Shown here piece after piece: positions 26,018 to 33,708 of a DNA stretch of 64,000 bases (its first letter is position 1; the number at the start of each line of letters is the position of its first letter). Source of the stretch: Actinomycetota bacterium (lineage in GTDB: Bacteria; Actinomycetota; Acidimicrobiia; Acidimicrobiales; Ilumatobacteraceae). The notes beneath the pieces were generated by a model. That model ran no database searches. It saw only the letters and a list, made by a program, of their open reading frames with translations, and was not told the origin of the DNA. The stretch covers positions 124,001-188,000 of the forward strand of contig CANGIP010000001.1 of assembly GCA_947454105.1 (NCBI GenBank), given 5' to 3'. Position numbers and translations under genes: made by a program.

Positions 26018-26197
26018 TCACAGATCGTCGTCATCATCAGAATCATCATCGCCTAGATCATCGTCATCTAATTCATCATCAGAGCCAGAGTCGTATCCAT
26101 CGCCCGAACCAAAGTTTGAGCCGCAATTTGGACACGAACTCCCCACGTCACTTCCGATGTATTCATTACAGCTGGGACACAATCCACTATCAGACAT
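26018..26197 (-). CDS. Small zinc-ribbon protein with an acidic tail
   Basis: 59 residues from ATG 26197, five bases after AGGAG. Two CxxC knuckles (C-P-S-C and C-P-N-C) form a rubredoxin/zinc-ribbon module in the first 30 residues; the remainder is almost only Asp, Ser and Gly. Similar tiny proteins are usually annotated only as hypothetical. The acidic tail suggests contact with a basic partner such as a nucleic-acid-binding protein or the ribosome. It is 15 bases upstream of the rRNA methyltransferase start and probably co-transcribed. Confidence 0.75.
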   Translation of the reverse strand: MSDSGLCPSCNEYIGSDVGSSCPNCGSNFGSGDGYDSGSDDELDDDDLGDDDSDDDDDL

Positions 26198-26340
26198 TTG
26201 CACTCCTCATCATTGACAACGAATACATCTTTGCCACAGGGTGGATGGAGGTTCCCTTCAATAATTAATCATCTTTTGTCGATAGTCATGCATGCATCTA
26301 CGACACTTTGTAATCTGACCTGACTACCAGGGGGTCAACA

Positions 26341-27501
26341 ATGGCATCACGTCCGTTTTCAAATACTTCATTCCGTATTGGCACAACACTTGCAGTCGTT
26401 GGATTACTTGCACTTGCCTCATGTGGAGGGGATGATTCATCAAGCTCAGCCGATACCGCTGCTTCATCAACTGAAGCCATTGCTACTACCGACGCCCCTG
26501 CTACCGAAACTATTGCCCCAAATCCAACTGATGCGCCGATCGTTGCGCCGACCTGGGAAACAGTTGATGCACCCAGTGACTGCATGTGTGCCGATGGAGG
26601 CGCCTTCCATTTCTATGTTCGCGAGGCTGACCCCACCAAAGTCTTGTTCTACCTCGAAGGCGGTGGAGCTTGCTTTAGTGCCGAGATGTGCGCACCAGGA
26701 AGCGATTCATACAAACAAACGATTACAACCTCCGATGAACTTTCAGCAGCCCCAGGAATCTTTGATTTCCAAAATGCCGAAAATCCTTTTGCTGATTATT
26801 CAGTTGTCTATGTTCCCTACTGCACGGGCGATGTTCACGCAGGAAACACCACGCATGATTACGGCAATGGTGTTGTGATTCAACATAAAGGATTTGTCAA
26901 CGCGTCGAATGCACTCGACACCTTGATTAAGCGCTTCCCAGACACGGCACAATTAGTTGTATCTGGTTCAAGTGCTGGTGCATTTCCTACGCCGATCTTT
27001 GCCGCTCTGGCAGGCGACCAACTACCAAACGCTGATCTCAAAGTCTTTGCTGATAGCTCTGGGGCAATCCCTGATGCAATGGGGCTAGTCGTCAGCAACT
27101 GGGGAACGCTCGAGAATCTTCCCGCATGGCCAGAAATAGCTGGGGTTACCCTGGCCGAATTCACGCCGTCATACATGTTTGTGAAGTCCGCTGAACATAA
27201 TCCGAAGATCACCTTTGCCCGTCATGACTTCGCGTTTGACAAAGTGTTGTCGGGTTACGCAACAATGGCTGGCCTCTCCCCAGATGATCTCGTAGGGATC
27301 ATGAAAACTAGTGAGACGAAAATTGAAGCAACGGGAGCCAACGTCGCCAACTGGATTTCTCCAGGCGATGATCACACGATTGCTGTACGCGACGAGTTCT
27401 ACACCGAAGAAATGAACGGTGTGCGATTTGTTGATTGGCTCACCGCGTTCATTAATGGCACACCCGAGGCCGACAACTACTGCGTCGACTGCGCGGGGTA
27501 A
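26341..27501 (+). CDS. Secreted lipoprotein of the pectin acetylesterase family
   Basis: 386 residues. A type II signal peptide ends in the lipobox L-A-S-C-G (Cys about 29), followed by a Ser/Thr-rich linker. The hydrolase domain has F-Y-L-E-G-G-G-A-C, V-P-Y-C-T-G-D-V-H and S-G-S-S-A-G-A-F, the oxyanion loop and nucleophile Ser of pectin-acetylesterase/Notum-type carboxylesterases; Asp and His are expected later. It would deacetylate polysaccharide or lipid-linked substrates at the outer face of the membrane. Start set by GGGGG six bases before the ATG. Confidence 0.85.
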   Translation: MASRPFSNTSFRIGTTLAVVGLLALASCGGDDSSSSADTAASSTEAIATTDAPATETIAPNPTDAPIVAPTWETVDAPSDCMCADGGAFHFYVREADPTKVLFYLEGGGACFSAEMCAPGSDSYKQTITTSDELSAAPGIFDFQNAENPFADYSVVYVPYCTGDVHAGNTTHDYGNGVVIQHKGFVNASNALDTLIKRFPDTAQLVVSGSSAGAFPTPIFAALAGDQLPNADLKVFADSSGAIPDAMGLVVSNWGTLENLPAWPEIAGVTLAEFTPSYMFVKSAEHNPKITFARHDFAFDKVLSGYATMAGLSPDDLVGIMKTSETKIEATGANVANWISPGDDHTIAVRDEFYTEEMNGVRFVDWLTAFINGTPEADNYCVDCAG

Positions 27502-27518
27502 GAAACTGCCGCCGCGCT

Positions 27519-27600
27519 CCAATCTTTAATGCGGGGAGAGGCACCATCGCTGCGCGCAAATCTTTAAAGCGGGGAGAGGAGCCGTCGCTTCGCTCCTCCC
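27519..27600. repeat. Tandem 38-bp repeat resembling the 3' part of the adjacent tRNA
   Basis: Two imperfect units each contain AATCTTTAA, then GCGGGGAGAGG (27531 and 27569), then CC(A/G)TCGCT. The core GCGGGGAGAGGA recurs at 27669, where it is the acceptor/T-arm end of tRNA-fMet read on the other strand. They look like partial copies of the tRNA 3' end. Confidence 0.65.
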
Positions 27601-27618
27601 AAATCCTGCACGGCCACT

Positions 27619-27663
27619 AAATTGTTTGAGGCCTGCCAGCAAGCTGACAGGCCTCAAACAATT

Positions 27664-27664
<1 letters not shown>
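27619..27664 (-). terminator. 17-bp perfect hairpin at the 3' end of tRNA-fMet
   Basis: Arms 27619-27635 and 27648-27664 are exact complements with a 12-base loop. On the minus strand the hairpin starts at the last base of the tRNA. It is probably the terminator or a processing signal; no long T-run follows. Confidence 0.65.
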
Positions 27665-27740
<76 letters not shown>

Positions 27741-27800
27741 GCGGAAATGTGAAGTGTACGGGCAGATGGGACTATCGGCAACGCCCGTGTTGATTCAGCC

Positions 27801-28526
27801 TTATCCCAGGTCGGCAATGGCGCGAGGAGCGCAGAAATCAATGACTTGTAACAACTTTTCGGCCAAGCGACGAGACGCCATGAGCAAGTTCGCATTGAAC
27901 TGATCGGCGGTTGCAGTGTGATGGTCAACTAAATCGGTAATCGCTTTGAGCGCCATGACCGGAATCGCCATCATTTCGCAGACGTAGGCCACCGCTGCGG
28001 CCTCCATTTCTTTCACTGCTCCCCCAGATGCGGCGATCAATCGTCGATCGTCGTCATTCTCGTCAAGCGAGTTACTGGTCGTCACGACACCCAATTTGAG
28101 ATTCAACGCTTGTGCGAGACCTGCCGCAGGCACAGCTGGATATGAACCAATTCCATACTCGTCAAAACCAGGAATCGCGATTCGCCGATCGTGGTGAACA
28201 AACCTCTGCTCACTCACGTACACATCACCGACCTCTGTACCTTGACTCATCCAGCCACCAGCAGTGCCAGCAGTAATCAAAAGATCGGGGTTATATCGAT
28301 CGGCAACAAAGTACGTGTTGAGCGCTGCCGCCTCAGTTCCGATTGAATCGACTCCATGTCGCTTGTCGCGTCCATTGACTGAGATGATGACTCGACACCC
28401 ATTCCGGTTCGCCTCGAAAAATTTGAAAGGCATCAATGGAATCGCTGGAATCGCCTGAGCACCAAGTTGCGTCAAAATCGGCGAGGCTTCAGAAGCCATG
28501 GCCATGACGACCGCGATGCATTTCAT
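27801..28526 (-). CDS. 5'-methylthioadenosine/S-adenosylhomocysteine nucleosidase-like protein
   Basis: 241 residues. It has the nucleoside phosphorylase/MTAN fold: G-T-A-G-G in the ribose/phosphate region, K-E-M-E-A-A-A-V-A (ribose-binding Met-Glu) and A-I-T-D-L-V-D with the catalytic Asp. The layout resembles plant-type MTA nucleosidases more than the short bacterial Pfs. It would split MTA or SAH in methionine salvage. It is 60 bases from the tRNA gene and may be co-transcribed with the glycan operon upstream (17-base gap). Confidence 0.82.
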   Translation of the reverse strand: MKCIAVVMAMASEASPILTQLGAQAIPAIPLMPFKFFEANRNGCRVIISVNGRDKRHGVDSIGTEAAALNTYFVADRYNPDLLITAGTAGGWMSQGTEVGDVYVSEQRFVHHDRRIAIPGFDEYGIGSYPAVPAAGLAQALNLKLGVVTTSNSLDENDDDRRLIAASGGAVKEMEAAAVAYVCEMMAIPVMALKAITDLVDHHTATADQFNANLLMASRRLAEKLLQVIDFCAPRAIADLG

Positions 28527-28542
28527 GCCTTGATAGTAGGTG

Positions 28543-29280
28543 CTAGTCGTAGGAGCGACGGAGCATTAAACGCGTCCACAATTGCAAAAGTTGTAGTGCC
28601 GAGCGAGAAATTGCGGGAATGCGAAAAAACTGCGATTTCCCATGAGGACGGTGATAATGGCTCACACCAACTTCAACAAAATTTGCCTGCACACGATTGA
28701 GCGCATGCATCATTTCGACACAGATCACACCGGTCGTTGACTGCAGGCGGACTTTTCCTAACACTTCATTTCTGATCAAACGAAAATCACAATCGGTATC
28801 TCGAACTGGCAAGCGGAAAAGAAACCGCACACCATGGTGATATACCCGACCAATAATGCGTCGATGCAGTGGGTCACCACGACCGATCTTGAATCCCTGA
28901 ATGACATCAGATGATTCAGTCACCGCAGCAATACAGCGAGTAATTTCACGGGCGTCGTACTGGGCATCGCCATCGGTATAGAAAACCCACTGTTTGGTTG
29001 AAGCCGCGAAACCAGACAACAGCGCACCACCGTAACCACGATTCACTTCATGATTCACAATACGAAGCTCGCTCACTTCGTTTTGAAGTTCTTGCAAAAC
29101 TTCCAGCGAGTTGTCGCTTGATCCGTCATTAACGACAATTATTTCAAAATCAGAAACTGATTCAAATAGAGATTCACGAACATCCCTAACCATCGTGCCA
29201 ATCGATAATGCATCGTTGTAACACGGAAAGAACGCAGATACCGATAACACCAGTGGGTTTTGTTCGCGCACTGTAGTCAT
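28543..29280 (-). CDS. Family 2 glycosyltransferase (polyprenyl-phosphate sugar synthase type)
   Basis: 245 residues; ATG 29280 forms an ATGA overlap with the stop of the aminotransferase gene, so this start is preferred to the 9-codon-longer frame. A GT-A fold with F-F-P-C-Y-N-D, V-V-N-D-G-S-S-D and a Y-T-D-G-D-A-Q metal-binding motif; Q-G-F-K-I-G-R-G follows. The C-terminus lacks membrane helices, so it resembles Dpm-type enzymes that transfer a sugar to a polyprenyl phosphate. Last gene of a four-gene overlapping operon. Confidence 0.88.
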   Translation of the reverse strand: MTTVREQNPLVLSVSAFFPCYNDALSIGTMVRDVRESLFESVSDFEIIVVNDGSSDNSLEVLQELQNEVSELRIVNHEVNRGYGGALLSGFAASTKQWVFYTDGDAQYDAREITRCIAAVTESSDVIQGFKIGRGDPLHRRIIGRVYHHGVRFLFRLPVRDTDCDFRLIRNEVLGKVRLQSTTGVICVEMMHALNRVQANFVEVGVSHYHRPHGKSQFFRIPAISRSALQLLQLWTRLMLRRSYD

Positions 29281-30332
29281 AGATCTATGTCTACTAGTGC
29301 CGCACAAACATCATCAACTTCATCATCTGTCAGTTCAGGGAAACAAGGAAGGCTCACGCATTCACTCGCCCATTTTTCAGCAACAGGGCACGCAGTAGCG
29401 ACAAACTGCTGAAGTGCTGGTTGCTGTGTAAGTGCTAATGGATAATGAATCCCAGTAGCGATTTCATGCTTAAGCATTACTTGGCGGAATTCATCTCGAT
29501 TGGGCGTCAAGGCCACTGCTAAGTGATACACGTGATTGACATGAGGGGCTTGCCAACGAATCTTGGGATTGGCAAGTTGATAACGATTCGCGATATCGCG
29601 ACGTCGTTGATTTCCATGTTCTAATTGAGAGAGCACAATATTGAGCCAAGCGGCTTCAATTTCACTCATGCGGTGATTTTGGCTGACCTCAATGTGTACG
29701 TACTGTTCGCTTTGACCATGTACGCGGAGTCGGCATAAACGTTCAGCAACTTCTGGATCGTCGGTGACAACCATTCCACCGTCACCAATACCCCCAAGAT
29801 TTTTGGTCGGATAAAACGAATACGCGCCGATTGAACCAGCCAAGCCTTTTGTCGCTCCATGGCTTTGCGCACAATCTTCGACAACCTTCACTCCTAGATC
29901 TGTCAACTTGCCCAAATTGTCAACCGGTCGACCGTACAGATGGACGGCGATAACAGCCTGAGTTCGTTCGGTCATCGCTTGCTCGACGAGATCAAGATCT
30001 ATCGCCGCGGTTTCGTCATCGATATCGACGATCACTGGTCGGGCACCAACAGCACATACCGCAGATGCAGTCGGCACGGCTGTCATCGCCGGCACGATGA
30101 CTTCATCGCCTGGTCCTATCCCGAGAGCCGCCAAACCGAGCTGCAATGCCGAGGCACCACTTGATACTGCAATCCCATATTTTGTGCCAGCGAAATTTGC
30201 GAATGACTTTTCAAACTGACTCGTTTGCGAACCAAGCAAAACAGAACCACTGTCTAGAACTTGCCGAGTTGCAAGAGCGAATGCATCGGCATTGGCTTTT
30301 AATCTCCTGGACAAATCAATCAGAGGTACCAC
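29277..30332 (-). CDS. DegT/DnrJ/EryC1/StrS-type sugar aminotransferase
   Basis: 351 residues, GTG start. PLP fold with S-S-G-A-S-A-L near 58, V-E-D-C-A-Q-S-H-G, and the PLP lysine in Y-P-T-K-N-L-G-G; R-V-H-G-Q-S-E-Q-Y and N-H-R-M-S-E are the usual downstream motifs. These enzymes transaminate keto-sugar nucleotides for surface glycans. It overlaps the epimerase gene by 13 bases and the glycosyltransferase by 4. Confidence 0.9.
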   Translation of the reverse strand: MVPLIDLSRRLKANADAFALATRQVLDSGSVLLGSQTSQFEKSFANFAGTKYGIAVSSGASALQLGLAALGIGPGDEVIVPAMTAVPTASAVCAVGARPVIVDIDDETAAIDLDLVEQAMTERTQAVIAVHLYGRPVDNLGKLTDLGVKVVEDCAQSHGATKGLAGSIGAYSFYPTKNLGGIGDGGMVVTDDPEVAERLCRLRVHGQSEQYVHIEVSQNHRMSEIEAAWLNIVLSQLEHGNQRRRDIANRYQLANPKIRWQAPHVNHVYHLAVALTPNRDEFRQVMLKHEIATGIHYPLALTQQPALQQFVATACPVAEKWASECVSLPCFPELTDDEVDDVCAALVDIDL

Positions 30333-31324
30333 GGATGCCTCCGATAAAAGTCCAAAGTTTGTTCAACACCATCAGCGAACGCTACTTGCGGATTCCAATT
30401 CAATAAGCGATGTGCCTTTGCGTAATCACCGCTAAAGCCACCAATATCAATTCGGGCAAGTTCTTCAGGCCAAGGGATACAAGAAACTGTCGAACCCTCT
30501 CCTGCCTTTGCAACAACTAATTCCGCTATCTGTAAAAGGCTGAGGACTTCCGTGTGACCCAGATTGATGACCTCTCCCGGATTTACTGCACCCGCTGCAA
30601 CTTGTAGGGCCGCCTTTCCTAAAGCCTCAACGACGTCAGTGATATACAAGCAATCGCGTAGTTGCTGTCCATCACCAAATACTTCGAGTAGCAAGCCCTT
30701 CATTGCTCGTGCCAAAAACACAGGCAAAAAACCCAATCCTGTTTTTTGCAAACTTTGATTTGGTCCAAAGACGTTGCTGAGGCGCAATGACACAGTTTTT
30801 ATGCCGTGAACAGTTCCGTACAGCCGATGATAGTTCTCTCCTGCCAATTTGTTCACACCATTGATGTCACGCGGCACTGTTGGGTGTTTCTCATCGACGG
30901 GCAAGTATTGCGGTGTTCCATACACCTGCCGAGTTGAAGTATGCACAACAACTGCTGACGGTTGACAACGACGCAATGATTCAAGAAATCTCAATTGTGA
31001 CAACACATTAATTTCAGCATCACGAATTGGGTCCACCATTGACTCGTGATGGCTCACTTGGCCGGCGATGTTAAAGACAAAATCAACTCCGTCAAGAAGT
31101 TCCTCCACTATTTCGTCATCACCAATGTTTCCTTTGACGACTCTGATTGCCGAGAGTGACGGGTTGATATTGCGTTCATCTCCCCCGTGTTGTTCGATAA
31201 GCGCATCAAGAACGCGAACATGTGCGCCAGCTGTGGCCAAAGAATTAGCCATGTTTGATCCGATGAAGCCGAGCCCACCCGTTACAAGACAGGTAGATCC
31301 AGCGAATTGGTTCAAGGTACCCAT
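30320..31324 (-). CDS. NAD-dependent epimerase/dehydratase of nucleotide sugars
   Basis: 334 residues from ATG 31324, six bases after a GTGAGG ribosome-binding site; the longer frame to 31408 runs into the upstream gene. Extended SDR with the V-T-G-G-L-G-F-I-G-S N-terminal motif, D-F-V-F-N-I-A-G-Q, a T-S-T-R-Q-V-Y-G strand, and R-L-S-N-V-F-G-P. The usual Y-x3-K catalytic pair is not obvious where expected: the N-G-V-N-K-L-A-G-E-N-Y region supplies a Lys and Tyr in altered register. Probably makes the keto-sugar substrate of the adjacent aminotransferase. Confidence 0.85.
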   Translation of the reverse strand: MGTLNQFAGSTCLVTGGLGFIGSNMANSLATAGAHVRVLDALIEQHGGDERNINPSLSAIRVVKGNIGDDEIVEELLDGVDFVFNIAGQVSHHESMVDPIRDAEINVLSQLRFLESLRRCQPSAVVVHTSTRQVYGTPQYLPVDEKHPTVPRDINGVNKLAGENYHRLYGTVHGIKTVSLRLSNVFGPNQSLQKTGLGFLPVFLARAMKGLLLEVFGDGQQLRDCLYITDVVEALGKAALQVAAGAVNPGEVINLGHTEVLSLLQIAELVVAKAGEGSTVSCIPWPEELARIDIGGFSGDYAKAHRLLNWNPQVAFADGVEQTLDFYRRHPWYL

Positions 31325-32439
31325 GTCGACCTCACCACGTTGATGGCCAAGAAAAGAAATGAACTTCCAGCAACGACGTAAAAGACCGAACGATATATCT
31401 TCGACCATCTCGCCAATGAAATCGCCACCATCACCAACAATGGTGCAGTCAATGAAACATACCGAGCCATGCCCTCAACTCCGAGGAGCAATGATGGAGC
31501 TAATAAGACAAACGAGATGACATGCCACCAAAGCGGAATCTTCTTGATGGCCGGCAAGGCCACTGCAGCAACGACGACAAAAGTTGCTACGTGCAAAAGG
31601 ATTGCTGGTCGTTCGAATGGGTGCGACAGGAAATCTACAATCGTCGTTTCGAGCCAAGTGTTTTTCGCATGGATAAATGCCAAAGCATCGCCAGTTTTGT
31701 TATGGCAATAAATCATCCAGATCGCGACAAATATCAGTGATGGTGTCGCGACGATGACAGCGTTCTTAAAACTTCGTTGCACAAACCAAACTGCAAGGAG
31801 AAGAGCCGGCAAAATCAAAATCCCGTTTGGTCGACTTGCACTGACAACTAAAACCAACAGCCCAACCGTCCACCAGTAGCGATTGATATTTCCGTCGCCT
31901 TTTACTTGCTGCTCAATACGATCGACCACAACCAAGATCCAAATCAACGCAGCCACAAACATGCTGTCGCTATACGACAACACTTGGCCGACTGCTCCTG
32001 GCAAAAGTGCTAATGCCCAAACTGCATACTTCGCGACCGTTTCACTTTCACGTCGCTTCACTAACTCGTATATTCCGATTGAAGCAAACAAAGCACAGAT
32101 CCACGAAACGAAAATCAACGAGGGACCAACCGGCACTCCAACTCGCGTGAGCAAATCGGCTACAAAGGGGTAGAGCGGCGAAAAGGGCCAGGCCGTTCCG
32201 AAATTTGGCAACGATCCATTGGGATAACCAATCGTCATGATGATGCGGTACCAGCCACCATCCATATAGGTCAGACCAAAAGTATTGAACCACTTTCCTT
32301 GCGCCGTTGGCCAGACCACAAGCCCTATACATCCGATGACTCGCGAAACAATCCACGCCAAAATCGGTACTTGCCACAATCGAACAGCAGATTTAAACCG
32401 AGCTAAAGGTGGGGTCACTGAAGCGTCCAGGGTCCCCAT
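31312..32439 (-). CDS. Polytopic GT-C mannosyltransferase-like membrane protein (PIG-V-like)
   Basis: 375 residues with about nine membrane helices. The first loop has M-D-G-G-W-Y-R-I-I-M-T-I-G-Y and F-S-P-L-Y-P, features of PIG-V/GT-C mannosyltransferases that use polyprenyl-phosphate sugars outside the membrane. The following helices are Val/Ile/Trp rich. It overlaps the epimerase start by 13 bases and is the first gene of the glycan operon; the GT2 enzyme at the end of the operon could supply its donor. Confidence 0.8.
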   Translation of the reverse strand: MGTLDASVTPPLARFKSAVRLWQVPILAWIVSRVIGCIGLVVWPTAQGKWFNTFGLTYMDGGWYRIIMTIGYPNGSLPNFGTAWPFSPLYPFVADLLTRVGVPVGPSLIFVSWICALFASIGIYELVKRRESETVAKYAVWALALLPGAVGQVLSYSDSMFVAALIWILVVVDRIEQQVKGDGNINRYWWTVGLLVLVVSASRPNGILILPALLLAVWFVQRSFKNAVIVATPSLIFVAIWMIYCHNKTGDALAFIHAKNTWLETTIVDFLSHPFERPAILLHVATFVVVAAVALPAIKKIPLWWHVISFVLLAPSLLLGVEGMARYVSLTAPLLVMVAISLARWSKIYRSVFYVVAGSSFLFLAINVVRSTWVP

Positions 32440-32499
32440 AGGTTCTAGTGTAAGAGTTTTATGAGGTGAAGGTAAGAGAACTTACGTTTCATTCGGAAA

Positions 32500-33255
32500 A
32501 TGGTGATCTTAGTTATGGACGCAGCCGAATATCGCCGAATGGCCGACGTTGAACTGACCCACTGGTGGTACCAAGCAACGCGCAAGTTGCTCCGCCAATT
32601 CATTGTCAGTGAATTACCAAACGGCGCACAATCAACTCCTCGACGCTTTCTTGATGCAGGATGCGGCACAGGAGCAACTGGTGCCTGGCTAGCCGATTTC
32701 GGCTCTGTCATCGCCCTAGACACCGAGCCTGAAGCGTTGAATTTATACTTTCAAGCGCATCCCGAGGCTCAAATGATTCACGGAGATATTTCGGCAATCG
32801 ATCTGCCTGATGACTTCGTAGACGCAACACTCTGCGTCACAGTTTTGTACCACGGCGAAGTGTCCAATCCTGCCGCCGCGGTCCGCGAAATGGCACGGGT
32901 CGTTAAGCTTGGCGGCCTGGTGTGTCTGATGGAGCCAGGGGTTCGTTCACTTCGTCGTAGCCATGATCGAGTCACCCACGCAGCTCGTCGATTCAGTCGT
33001 CGCGATCTTGAACAACTCGCGCAACAGGCCAACCTCGACATCGTTCGGTCAACTGGCGCATATGCATTTCTGATTCCACCCGCTTGGCTCAAATCCAAAC
33101 TAGAAAACGGCGAATCAATGAGCGATCTTGACAATAACGCTTCTGGACTATTCGGAATTCTCGGCTTTGTCGCTCGTATTGAGCGACAACTATTACGGGT
33201 GATCTCACTTCCCTTTGGTCTCAGCGTGATCGTCATCGCTCGTAAAAAACTTTGA
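32500..33255 (+). CDS. SAM-dependent methyltransferase
   Basis: 251 residues; ATG 32500 or ATG 32515 (the latter aligns better with M-D-A-A-E-Y-R-R-M-A openings). SAM-binding motif F-L-D-A-G-C-G-T-G-A-T-G (about 50-61), then a D-T-E-P acidic post-II loop, D-A-T-L-C-V-T-V-L-Y-H and R-V-V-K-L-G-G. Divergent from the glycan operon with 60 bases between, and likely to methylate a glycan or lipid intermediate of the same pathway (inference). A small GTAAG/CTTAC repeat lies just upstream. Confidence 0.82.
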   Translation: MVILVMDAAEYRRMADVELTHWWYQATRKLLRQFIVSELPNGAQSTPRRFLDAGCGTGATGAWLADFGSVIALDTEPEALNLYFQAHPEAQMIHGDISAIDLPDDFVDATLCVTVLYHGEVSNPAAAVREMARVVKLGGLVCLMEPGVRSLRRSHDRVTHAARRFSRRDLEQLAQQANLDIVRSTGAYAFLIPPAWLKSKLENGESMSDLDNNASGLFGILGFVARIERQLLRVISLPFGLSVIVIARKKL

Positions 33256-33317
33256 CCGCAAATTCACTGCAGAAAATCACCTGATGCAATGCACGAGAGC
33301 AGTACGGTAGACAGCGC

Positions 33318-33683
33318 ATGGGACTGTTCAAGCGCACACCGAAAACTCCTCCCGTAGATCCGGCCGAAGTTGCCGAACTACGTCAACAACTCGCTCAATT
33401 GCGCTCAGAGTTAGCTTCGATCAACGCAGTTGACTCCGAACAGTCACGCCGCCTTGAAGAAGTTGATGGAAAGATCATCAGCCTTAATGCTCGAGTTACT
33501 CAAGTTGGTTCTGAAGTAACACATCAACTCAGTGAACTATCAACCGATATTGACTCTTTAGGCCAGCGAACCGATGCGGCCAATGTTGATCAGGTTCGAC
33601 TCGCCAATGAACAAGCGCGTTACCAAATCGCCTTTCGACAAGATTTGGCTGAAGTGGTTGAGTTGATCAACAAAAAGCGTTGA
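33318..33683 (+). CDS. Short coiled-coil protein
   Basis: 121 residues. After a basic N-terminus (M-G-L-F-K-R-T-P-K-T), residues 15-115 form heptads rich in Leu, Gln, Glu and Ser, with no other domain, signal peptide or membrane helix. Not recognised as a named family. It follows the methyltransferase by 62 bases and converges on the UPF0182 gene. A scaffold or membrane-adaptor role is possible but only inferred. Confidence 0.75.
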   Translation: MGLFKRTPKTPPVDPAEVAELRQQLAQLRSELASINAVDSEQSRRLEEVDGKIISLNARVTQVGSEVTHQLSELSTDIDSLGQRTDAANVDQVRLANEQARYQIAFRQDLAEVVELINKKR

Positions 33684-33708
33684 TCAACTCAACAATTGGT
33701 TCTCTACT

